A model generated the notes under the pieces. That model made no database searches. It saw only the letters and a program-made list of their open reading frames with translations, and was not told the origin of the DNA. From positions 1-21,496 of the forward strand of contig CAKRYD010000035.1 in assembly GCA_934426255.1 (NCBI GenBank): a DNA stretch of 21,496 bases, read 5' to 3'. The DNA comes from an uncultured Bacteroidaceae bacterium. Its GTDB lineage: Bacteria > Bacteroidota > Bacteroidia > Bacteroidales > Bacteroidaceae. Position 1 is the first letter of the stretch; every line of letters begins with the position of its first letter. Both the position numbers and the translations under genes were made by a program. Of this stretch, positions 1 to 7,841 are shown piece after piece.

Positions 1-2863
1 TAGGAAACAACGATGAAATCTGATATTCAGTAAATAACTCTGCTTTTCCTGTAGAAAGGTCATATGGGAAAATAATAAATCTGTCTGTCGATAGAGGCAT
101 ATATTTATGTACATCTTTCCCCTTCAACAATGGTTTCACCAAACCATTTTCTATGACAATGCGTCTTTGAAGATATTTTGAGAAGCCCTCAACTTCTTCA
201 GAATTCAAAATACGACAATCATATAAAAAATATACATCATCTTTACTAGTTGCTATTCCTTGAAATATCTTCTCGAAAATGTCAGATAACCTATACGGAC
301 ATTGATTTAGTTTTTCAAGGACTTTATTTACGGATTTATTTGTTAAAATCCATGCATCAGAGTTCTTAATCTTTATATCCACGAAATCATTTGGCATAAT
401 AGATTTCAGAAATTCATGCAGTTCATGATTGTCCTTCATGTCTCTGTCTAATTCCAAATAAGATAATTTTTCTGCTTTCTTGAAACAATGAATACCTGTG
501 TAAGTTGATGCTTCAAATACTTGATATGCAACAAAATTAATAATCGACGACATGAATGATTTTTCATAACATAAGTTTCTTAAACCCTTTCCAAAGGAAG
601 AATTTGTCCACTTTACAGGCATTATATAATATATAACTTCTGATGGCTTTACGAGTTTCAGTCCTCTTTCAACAAATGTTACATACAAATCAAAAGATCC
701 TGTTGCAGATTTGTACATTTTAGAAAGATAATCAGCTAATTTGTTATTTGTCTTACGAAGTTCTTGAATTCTAAGGTACGGTGGATTGCCAATAACAATG
801 TCAAAGCCATCGCTGACACCAAACATCCATTCTGGGTCGAAGAAACCGGCCACGGTGTTTTGGTCGTAGGGATTCCATGCTGCCAACTGTTTGGCATCAT
901 CGGGGGCAAAGTCCTTATCATGTGCAAGCAGATGTGCAAGCTTTTCACGAAGCTCTTTGTCCTTCTGACGCAAAGAACTCTTTCTGTTGGCTGTTTTGGC
1001 TGCAAAGTGTTCATGGCGGACTTTTTTAAGTTCAGTTGTTAGAAGATCAATGTCTTTATTGTCGAAAAGGTTTCCACAAGAGTCTCCTTCGTTAAGCTTT
1101 TTCTTTTCAATGAGTGAGTTGGCTGCCACGAACTTTGTTTCGAGGTTTGGCAGCGTAGGAATACCGAAGTTTGGCTTATTGGCATCTTTCACACAATTAC
1201 AAATAAGCGAGATAAAGAAACGAAGCTTGGTGATCTGGGCTGCAATGCTCTGAATATCGCTGCCATAGATACAATTCTCAATGATAGATAATTTCAAGTC
1301 ATAAGTATTCTCTTCAGGAGAAATATGACCAAGAATATCTATCATTCGATTAAGCAATCCCATAGGGAATGCTCCCGAGCCACAAGCAGGGTCGAGTATT
1401 TTGATGGCTTTCAGTTTGTCTGCAACAGCTTTGTATTCATTCGTTTTTGTTTTATCGTAACTGAATTCAGGCGAGAACAGCGAGCGTACAAAAGCGGTGT
1501 TACCCAAATAAGAGATAAGGCTTTCATCAACCATATAGTTCACAATTTCTCGCGGAGTGTAGAACGAGCCACTTTGATTGCGTGCCGTTTCCCTTGTTTC
1601 AGGGTTGTAGGCACCCAAGAGGTTTTCGAATACCTTACCGAGCAATTCTGGGTCGAGTGCTACCTGCTGTTCTTCTGGAGAGTTTTCCTCGATGGTGAAA
1701 TTATAACGATTAAGTATGGAAATCAGTCCTTTCTCTTTATCGAAAAAAAGGATATTAGGCACTACGGCACGATTGCGGTAACGTCCGTCAGCAAACTTCT
1801 TGTCATTACGGCTGAAACCATCATAGTTGTAAGCCTGTTCCACGCCATCAATAGTCTTGGTTTTGTCAAGACACTCGAACAAACCACCATTGAGGAAAGG
1901 TACTTCTGCAAACATCTTTATCACTTCATCCTCACTGATTTTGAACATTTCTGGATAGCGATACAAGGTTTTGATGTCTCTCTTTACGTTGGTGGCAAAG
2001 CGGCGTTTATTGCCTTGTTCATCCTCGATGGCACGGTTGAGTGTGGCAAAGAACAAGTTCTGAAGTATTGCATTGTAGTAATTGCCAACCTCCGTGCTTT
2101 CTGGGTCAAAATCCTTCAGTATGGTATCAAGAAAATCCACATCAAAGATTTTGTTTGGCACAAGGTCTTTCTGCTTGATGAACCACACGAACATGATACG
2201 TGTTATCATGCGGATTATCTTAGTTTCGATATCTTCACGATCATCTTCTTCGGTTAATGTGTTGTTGGGAAAGTATACACCCGATTCTGGGTTTATTGCC
2301 CATAGATACCAGTCAAACAGATCTTTGTAGAACTGCTTGGTAAGAGCCTCGACAGAGAAGGCTGCCGTCACATCACTGAGGGACTGTTTGCTTTCCTTCA
2401 ATGTGCTGAACTGTTCAATGGCAGTACGGCATCCGCGTCCTTCTCCAAGAAGATAGGTGTATCGCTTGGTGTTAGTGGAAAGCTTTTCATAGTCGCCTTT
2501 CTTATTGAATCCCCATGTCTCGCTGACGTAAGAGAAGCGCAATACGCTCTCGTTTTTACGATAACAGAACATGAATGCACCGGCATAGCCCATACGCTGC
2601 CAATCTGCAGTAAGCATATCTCGAATACCACGCTTGTTTCGTTCTATGTCAACTTTATCAGACAACTCAACCTCATATATTGCTAGTTGTTGTTCGTCTG
2701 ACAGTGTGATTGTGCCAAGTTTGAGAGCCTCTTTAGCAAAGCGGCTGTTTACTTTCACTTCATAAGGTGTTCTAAAAACTGCCTTTCCAAGGAATATGTC
2801 ATGAAGCAATCGCTGCCACGCTTCTCTATTGTATTTTGATTCTATTATTTCTTTGTAATTCAT
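1..2863 (-). CDS. Eco57I-type adenine-specific DNA methyltransferase, 3' end cut by window
   Basis: Transfers a methyl group from S-adenosylmethionine to adenine in DNA; probably the modification (and perhaps recognition) part of a restriction or defence system. The frame opens at the ATG at 2863-2861 and stays open for 954 codons to the window edge, so the C-terminus is missing. The SAM-binding motif DPACGSGAF is at residues 491-499 and the catalytic motif IV, NPPY, at residues 693-696, in the order expected for gamma-type or Eco57I-like N6-adenine methylases. A long N-terminal part of about 480 residues precedes motif I, as in large type IIG or DISARM-like methylases; I see no nuclease motif in it. 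The roughly 260 residues after NPPY should hold target recognition and are encoded by distinctly AT-rich DNA. The gene starts 8 bases after the helicase stop, so the two are surely co-transcribed. Family assignment is secure; the exact system type is inferred. Confidence 0.88.
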   Translation of the reverse strand, partial: MNYKEIIESKYNREAWQRLLHDIFLGKAVFRTPYEVKVNSRFAKEALKLGTITLSDEQQLAIYEVELSDKVDIERNKRGIRDMLTADWQRMGYAGAFMFCYRKNESVLRFSYVSETWGFNKKGDYEKLSTNTKRYTYLLGEGRGCRTAIEQFSTLKESKQSLSDVTAAFSVEALTKQFYKDLFDWYLWAINPESGVYFPNNTLTEEDDREDIETKIIRMITRIMFVWFIKQKDLVPNKIFDVDFLDTILKDFDPESTEVGNYYNAILQNLFFATLNRAIEDEQGNKRRFATNVKRDIKTLYRYPEMFKISEDEVIKMFAEVPFLNGGLFECLDKTKTIDGVEQAYNYDGFSRNDKKFADGRYRNRAVVPNILFFDKEKGLISILNRYNFTIEENSPEEQQVALDPELLGKVFENLLGAYNPETRETARNQSGSFYTPREIVNYMVDESLISYLGNTAFVRSLFSPEFSYDKTKTNEYKAVADKLKAIKILDPACGSGAFPMGLLNRMIDILGHISPEENTYDLKLSIIENCIYGSDIQSIAAQITKLRFFISLICNCVKDANKPNFGIPTLPNLETKFVAANSLIEKKKLNEGDSCGNLFDNKDIDLLTTELKKVRHEHFAAKTANRKSSLRQKDKELREKLAHLLAHDKDFAPDDAKQLAAWNPYDQNTVAGFFDPEWMFGVSDGFDIVIGNPPYLRIQELRKTNNKLADYLSKMYKSATGSFDLYVTFVERGLKLVKPSEVIYYIMPVKWTNSSFGKGLRNLCYEKSFMSSIINFVAYQVFEASTYTGIHCFKKAEKLSYLELDRDMKDNHELHEFLKSIMPNDFVDIKIKNSDAWILTNKSVNKVLEKLNQCPYRLSDIFEKIFQGIATSKDDVYFLYDCRILNSEEVEGFSKYLQRRIVIENGLVKPLLKGKDVHKYMPLSTDRFIIFPYDLSTGKAELFTEYQISSLFP

Positions 2864-2871
2864 TGCTCGTT

Positions 2872-5800
2872 TTATTTAAATGATTCCGAAAGAATTATTT
2901 CTACATCTGTTTCTTGCTCATTGATTTTTGATTCTTGTGCAATGAAGTATGGAGAATACTTTTTTGCCATATCAATTATTTCTGCTAAAGCATCAGTTGG
3001 TGATAATCTATTTTTGCCATTTCGAGTAAGTTCCTTTTGAATGCGTTGCAAGCGTTTCGGAATATATGTGATAACTCCTTGCTCTGTCAAAGTTTTCAGT
3101 TGACCAACCTTTATGCGTATATCCGGGTCGTCTATTTCGCGGATAAAGAGATTGAGCAAACTGACAGCTGTTGTTACTTGTGCACCAAAAGATTTTTGCG
3201 TATCTTGCGCATTTTCTTGATTGCGTAGTTCTTCATCCTGTATGGCATGGAATTTCTGTAAAGCCATATTAATGTGCTTGTGGTGTTGCTCTATGCGTTT
3301 AACAGGCTTTTCCTCTTTAGAAGCTTTAAAGTATTTGAGTGCATCAAGTACAGATAGTTCTTCTGCGGTTTCAGAAACAAGGAAAAACATTTTCTGGCTG
3401 TTCGTTTTAAGAAGAACCAGGGTATTACCGGATAGTGTTACACCATCTACTTGTCTTGTGCTGCGCCCTGTTCTGCTGCGTAAAGGCAATTTCTCGATAC
3501 GGTTATATTCTTTGCGGTTAGTCGTGTAGAGGGCGCGCAGTTCCTCATAGAATGGAAGTTCAGGATTGCTTTCTTCTTTCTGTCGCTTCGTGTCTTCGTC
3601 AAACAGCTTGATAGGGTCACGGTCGAGAATTTCTTCTTGCGAGTAAATCTGATTATCCTCGCCAAATGTAGAATGGAATGTTTGTATCTTGCTCAATGCA
3701 ATCTGATTCAGATTGATTTCCCTGTTGCCTTCGCGCGAAGGGTAGAACACATAGTTATATATGTGCTTTGACGATGATCCGATACGGTTGACACGTCCAA
3801 TGCGCTGCATAAGGCGTGTACTGTTCCATGGTGTGTCGTAGTTGACTATCACATTGGCACGATGCAAATTGACTCCTTCCGCTAAAACGTCTGTTGTGAG
3901 AATAATATTGTATTTGTTGAGCTTTGTTTTGTAGTTTGCATCGAAATTCTCACGGATTGTCTTGAACAACAAGCTTCGGTTGTTAGCAGAGATAACCAGT
4001 ACGTCTTTGCGGTTTATGCGGCGCTCGAGGTATTTGACGGTATCAACAGACTCTGAGAATACCACCAACTTCTGTTCTGGGTTGCGTTCGGTCTTAAACA
4101 ACTCATGCTTTAGCAGTTCGTTGAATTTTGCAAACTTGGAATCGTCTTCATCTGTTATGCCTTCCCAGTCCGTGTAAAGTTTTTCGAGTATCTCTTGATC
4201 TTGCTGCAGCAATTCGATGTATTCGGGTTTGAAATCTTCGGCCTTGAAAATAGAGTTTTTGGGATTTTCTACGGCTTTAGCATTCAATTTTTCTTCTATC
4301 TCTTCGTCTGACAGCCCAGCTTCTAACAAGTTGTTAATATCAAGGTCAGGTGCAATGAATACCTTGTTACGATTGAACATGTCAATCATGTTTTGGTTGG
4401 CTTGGCGAAAATTATCCAATGAGATTTGAAAAGCATAGAAACTGCTTTCAAGCCGTTTTACCAGCCCGTTCTTCCGAATTCCAGCCAAGCTGCGGCTTAT
4501 CAGTTCTGCATTGTCGTACAAGCCATTAGAAACCTCTGGTCTTAGATATGCGATGGCTTGATAACGGGCGTAAGTCAGCTCTTTGTCGAGGGTATGCATC
4601 GCGTTTTCAAACAGGTTGGCTAAATGTTCATTCAGTTCATACCTCTTTTCAATAGGACGCTCAACTTTTGGAAATCCGTTTACGTCCTTGTTATAGCGAT
4701 CAACACTTTCAATGTCTGTTCTTGTGCGGCGAACAGTTAAAGGCTTTATGACACGGTCACGCACTCGTTCTGCCAGCTTTTTGAACTGCGTCATATCGAA
4801 ATTGGGAGATTTCCTCAGTTGCTGAAACTCTTTGATGAGAGGTGAGAAAAATGCTGTCAAGTTAGTTACACCATCTATTGTGCAGCGGCGTGTGTCTTGG
4901 AACAACTGAATCTCATTATAGATGTCGGCTGGAGTGTTGTTCATAGGTGTAGCAGAAATGAGCATTACCTTTTTCTTATAGCCAGGTATATTGCCTTTTT
5001 CTATACGAGGCATCTTGCATATCTCCTGTAGTTGTTCAAATGCAGCTGTAGTGTGTGAGCGAAATTTGTGTGCCTCGTCCACTAAGATCAAATCATATTC
5101 TTCTGCATTCCAATAGTTATAGTTCTCCTCATCAAGAATCTTTGACAGACTTCCGTTTGAAATGAATTTGGTGTACTTGTCAATTCCAAAGTCTTTGAAG
5201 GTTGCTTTCCAGTTCTGTTCTACAGCAGGAGGATATACAACAAGAATCTTTGTCTTGTCGCGTCCGTTTTCTATCAAAAATTTCTTGGCTATCATTGTAG
5301 CGATGACCGTTTTGCCAAGTCCTACGACATCTGCAAGAAAGAATCCATCATAGCGAATGAGCTTCTGATAACCTTCAACAACGGCATCCATTTGATAGTC
5401 ATACTTGGTATATCCCTCAGGCATATCAAATGGGTTGTTATCATTAGTAGCCAATACACGGTCAGAGAAATACTCTATAAGCGTCTTGATGTACAAATCG
5501 TATGGAGCTACTTCGTTATTTAGGTAAGTTTGGTCAAAGGAAGCCTTTACATCTTCTGCGGTAATCTCACATCTTTCAGCTTCTTCCCACAATAGCTCAA
5601 ATTCGTCTTTTGCGAATTTAACATCATCAAATCGGTCAAGTTTTACATTAAATTCATATTGCTTGTCTTCTGAAATGCCAAGCCCATTGCCCGATAAATT
5701 ACTTGAGCCGGTTATGGCTATACCTTGTGTATATTGATTGAAATCATCGGGATAGAGAATATAAAGCTTTGCATGGATTCTCTTTGAAGGATGAGCACGA

Positions 5801-6129
5801 AGTTCGAGCTTTCCATCTATAAGATCTTGAACCATCTGGAACATACCATCCTCCACTTCTTTTGAGTAGTTGGAGCGCTCTATGTCTTTGCGGATTTTAT
5901 GCAAGCAATCTTCTTTCACTTCCATTTCTGCACCAATAAATAGATAACGTTTGCTGGCAGCTCGTGCTATATACTTGTCAACATCTATACCAATAAGCAC
6001 TCGCACCTTATTGATGTGGTCTAAGAATGGACGCAACGAAAAGTAACCTGAAGCACGCAGGAAGCCAACTACAGCATCAAGGTTCTTGATGTGATTATTA
6101 TGCTGTAACACACCCTCAAACTCTTTCAT
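2872..6129 (-). CDS. PLD-domain SF2/SNF2-type DNA helicase of a defence cassette
   Basis: Predicted ATP-driven DNA translocase fused to a phospholipase D-like domain, 1085 residues. The PLD signature is near the N-terminus: HAK at 119-121 and GSSNLSG at 141-147. A single copy is present, and no Asp sits at the usual HxKxxxxD position; the nearest are D128/D129, so nuclease activity is plausible but unproven. Helicase motifs follow in order: Walker A around ADVVGLGKT (266-274, K273), DEAH at 351-354, SAT at 392-394, and motifs V/VI with QRIGRVNRIGS near residue 775. Spacing and the DEAH box resemble SNF2-like helicases of type ISP, DISARM and related systems. The ATG at 6129 is preceded by a 28-bp palindrome but no clear TAnnTTTG box. 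A methyltransferase gene follows 8 bases downstream. A DNA repair helicase is an alternative, but the methylase partner argues for defence. Confidence 0.88.
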   Translation of the reverse strand: MKEFEGVLQHNNHIKNLDAVVGFLRASGYFSLRPFLDHINKVRVLIGIDVDKYIARAASKRYLFIGAEMEVKEDCLHKIRKDIERSNYSKEVEDGMFQMVQDLIDGKLELRAHPSKRIHAKLYILYPDDFNQYTQGIAITGSSNLSGNGLGISEDKQYEFNVKLDRFDDVKFAKDEFELLWEEAERCEITAEDVKASFDQTYLNNEVAPYDLYIKTLIEYFSDRVLATNDNNPFDMPEGYTKYDYQMDAVVEGYQKLIRYDGFFLADVVGLGKTVIATMIAKKFLIENGRDKTKILVVYPPAVEQNWKATFKDFGIDKYTKFISNGSLSKILDEENYNYWNAEEYDLILVDEAHKFRSHTTAAFEQLQEICKMPRIEKGNIPGYKKKVMLISATPMNNTPADIYNEIQLFQDTRRCTIDGVTNLTAFFSPLIKEFQQLRKSPNFDMTQFKKLAERVRDRVIKPLTVRRTRTDIESVDRYNKDVNGFPKVERPIEKRYELNEHLANLFENAMHTLDKELTYARYQAIAYLRPEVSNGLYDNAELISRSLAGIRKNGLVKRLESSFYAFQISLDNFRQANQNMIDMFNRNKVFIAPDLDINNLLEAGLSDEEIEEKLNAKAVENPKNSIFKAEDFKPEYIELLQQDQEILEKLYTDWEGITDEDDSKFAKFNELLKHELFKTERNPEQKLVVFSESVDTVKYLERRINRKDVLVISANNRSLLFKTIRENFDANYKTKLNKYNIILTTDVLAEGVNLHRANVIVNYDTPWNSTRLMQRIGRVNRIGSSSKHIYNYVFYPSREGNREINLNQIALSKIQTFHSTFGEDNQIYSQEEILDRDPIKLFDEDTKRQKEESNPELPFYEELRALYTTNRKEYNRIEKLPLRSRTGRSTRQVDGVTLSGNTLVLLKTNSQKMFFLVSETAEELSVLDALKYFKASKEEKPVKRIEQHHKHINMALQKFHAIQDEELRNQENAQDTQKSFGAQVTTAVSLLNLFIREIDDPDIRIKVGQLKTLTEQGVITYIPKRLQRIQKELTRNGKNRLSPTDALAEIIDMAKKYSPYFIAQESKINEQETDVEIILSESFK

Positions 6130-6244
6130 GAGAGTATTGCCATTCCTGTTCGTGAAAAAAGTGGAATGAATAGATAAGTTGTTCTTCGCAGTTTCTTCCG
6201 TATGAAGATTTAAATAGAATGTATATTTGAACTTGGAGTTTTTG

Positions 6245-6272
6245 TTGCACTTGATACATGTATCAAGTGCAA
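6245..6272. promoter_or_regulatory. Perfect 28-bp palindrome, candidate operator
   Basis: The left arm TTGCACTTGATACA is followed without spacer by its exact reverse complement, centred on ACATGT between 6258 and 6259. It lies 115 bases upstream of the helicase ATG and 36 bases upstream of the first ATG of the broken plus-strand TPR gene, so it could serve either direction. A further half-like copy, AAGTGCA, recurs at 6291-6297, 26 bases after the AAGTGCA at 6265-6271. No T-run follows, which argues against a terminator. A binding site for a dimeric regulator is inferred; no regulator gene is visible in the window. Confidence 0.6.
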
Positions 6273-6308
6273 ATTTAATATATCAGTTTGAAGTGCAGTT
6301 TGTGCAGG

Positions 6309-6811
6309 ATGTTAAAGAGTTTAATTTCTCTTTACAAGCTCAAACGTTTCAAATTCATTCTTACCAATATCATGGCGGCAAGAATCAATGCTGACAGTTT
6401 GGATGAAGCTCTTACTTTGGCCAACTATCTGTAATTGCTCATGCCTGATGATCCACAAATCATCTTTAGCAAGGGATTGATTTTGGAGAGGCATGGTCAT
6501 AGGGACAGGGCTGTCCACTATTACCGCAAAGCATGTTCAATCTATGATTCCTTGGGAGCGGAACCATATATATACATGCCATCAATCGTGCCGCATGTAT
6601 ACAAGCCGCAGGCCTATCGCAAGGAGATAAAGGCCATTTGGAGGAAGCACAAGAAAAATATCTATAAAGATGGGACAATTGTCAGACGAAGACTGGCTTT
6701 TATTGTGGGATAACTTTGATTACAGGAATATCAGTTATTACACTCTTGCACCGATTGAGATCAGCAAAAATCAATAAGATTCTTTATGGAGTTGAATTGG
6801 AGGACGAATAG
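6309..6811 (+). pseudogene. Decayed tetratricopeptide-repeat protein gene
   Basis: Remnant coding sequence that can be followed only by changing frame. The first segment opens at ATG 6309 and reads 41 codons to a TAA at 6432-6434. It then continues in the same frame with a stretch that looks like a TPR helix pair (FSKGLILERHGHRDRAVHYY, then RKACSIYDSL). Near 6563-6572 the protein-like signal shifts to another frame (HAINRAACIQAAGLSQGDK, stop TAA 6665-6667). It shifts again near 6670 to a third frame (QLSDEDWLLLWDNFDY), ending at 6777, with a possible tail ILYGVELEDE ending at a TAG at 6809-6811. One nonsense codon and at least two frameshifts indicate a dead gene. TPR character is inferred from residue pattern only; the original role is unknown. 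An intact 92-residue ORF at 6435-6713 is the longest surviving piece, but its C-terminal half looks out of frame. Confidence 0.55.
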
Positions 6812-6837
6812 AGTCCTATGACCTTAAAAGGATTGCC

Positions 6838-7836
6838 TTAGTCTATATGTACGCTGAGGAAATGGCAGCTGTTGCCTATGGGCGTAATAAGTGCCGATGC
6901 GGCTGATGCCGGAATGAGAATGGTTTCACCGGCATCGACTTGCATGGATTCGTTGCTGTCCAGGCTTATTGTGAAACGTCCGCGGCATGCTATCAGTATG
7001 ACAAATGAATCCACCGTTTTCAAAGGAATTGTCATGGAGTGGGTGAGCCCATAGGAAGATGTGGTGAAGTAGGGGCATTTAACCAGTTCGTTACGATGGT
7101 TGAGTTGGAAGTCGTAATTGATTTTTCCTCCCGGTTCTTCTCCGTTGAAGTCAATGGCCTGCTCGGCTTCATTGATGTGAAGGGGGCGCAGCTTTCCATC
7201 AATTCCTTTTCTATTGTAGTCGAAGATGCGATAGGTCGTATCGCTTGTCTGTTGTATCTCAATAAGGAAAATTCCTGAGCAGATGGCATGTACTTGTCCT
7301 GCAGGAATAAAAAAACAGTCGTTTTCTTTTACAGGAAATCTTTTGATGATGTCACAAATGGTTCCGTCGCAAGCGCGAGCGCGATACTCTTCTTTTGTAA
7401 CTTTCTTGTTGAAACCGCACAGCAATGATGCTTCCGGTTTGGCATCAAGTACGTACCACAATTCGGTTTTTCCATTGTTGTAGCCCTGGTCGCCGGCAAT
7501 CTTGTCATTGGGGTGTACCTGAATGCTCAAGTCGTTGTGTGCATCTATAAACTTGATGAGCAAAGGAAAGCGGTTGCCGTTGTCTGCATATACTTTATGA
7601 CCCACCAAGTCTGCCTGGAACTGTGATATCATATCGTTCAGTGTCGTTCCGGCATAAGCACCTTCGGCAACAATGGAAATATGGTCGTTGACACTGGAAA
7701 TATCCCAGCTTTCGCCGATATGGCCGATGGTTTCGTCCAAATGCTTAAAAGGAACGATGCGATTGCCACCCCATGGGGTTTGCTTCAGGATTGGGCGAAA
7801 CTTGATTGGCTTGGACAATGGTGACATGGTTTTCAT
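6838..7836 (-). CDS. manA: Class I mannose-6-phosphate isomerase
   Basis: Interconverts mannose 6-phosphate and fructose 6-phosphate in the cytoplasm, linking mannose use and GDP-sugar synthesis to glycolysis. The 332-residue cupin-type protein shows the expected zinc ligands: Q106 and H108 in SIQVHPND, E125 in GKTELWYV, and H183 in PAGQVHAI. The conserved Arg-containing TYRIFDYNR motif is at 201-209. The length matches short bacterial class I enzymes, which lack the helical insert of eukaryotic ones. It is the last gene of the dxs-trkA-trkH-manA operon and begins 5 bases after the trkH stop; the reason for this pairing is not evident. The ATG at 7836 and a second ATG three codons later are both possible starts. 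I see no convincing terminator between it and the convergent TPR pseudogene. Confidence 0.93.
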   Translation of the reverse strand: MKTMSPLSKPIKFRPILKQTPWGGNRIVPFKHLDETIGHIGESWDISSVNDHISIVAEGAYAGTTLNDMISQFQADLVGHKVYADNGNRFPLLIKFIDAHNDLSIQVHPNDKIAGDQGYNNGKTELWYVLDAKPEASLLCGFNKKVTKEEYRARACDGTICDIIKRFPVKENDCFFIPAGQVHAICSGIFLIEIQQTSDTTYRIFDYNRKGIDGKLRPLHINEAEQAIDFNGEEPGGKINYDFQLNHRNELVKCPYFTTSSYGLTHSMTIPLKTVDSFVILIACRGRFTISLDSNESMQVDAGETILIPASAASALITPIGNSCHFLSVHID

Positions 7837-7841
7837 TTAGG

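Noticed and set aside
1325..2257. 310-codon plus-strand open frame
   Set aside because: It lies antisense to the methylase gene, whose reading frame carries clear catalytic motifs; no recognisable domain or promoter on the plus strand.
6245..6272. Palindrome considered as a transcription terminator
   Set aside because: No T-run follows on either strand and it lies upstream of both flanking genes.
6466..6678. 70-codon minus-strand open frame opposite the TPR remnant
   Set aside because: No domain pattern; the plus strand has the more protein-like signal even though it is broken.
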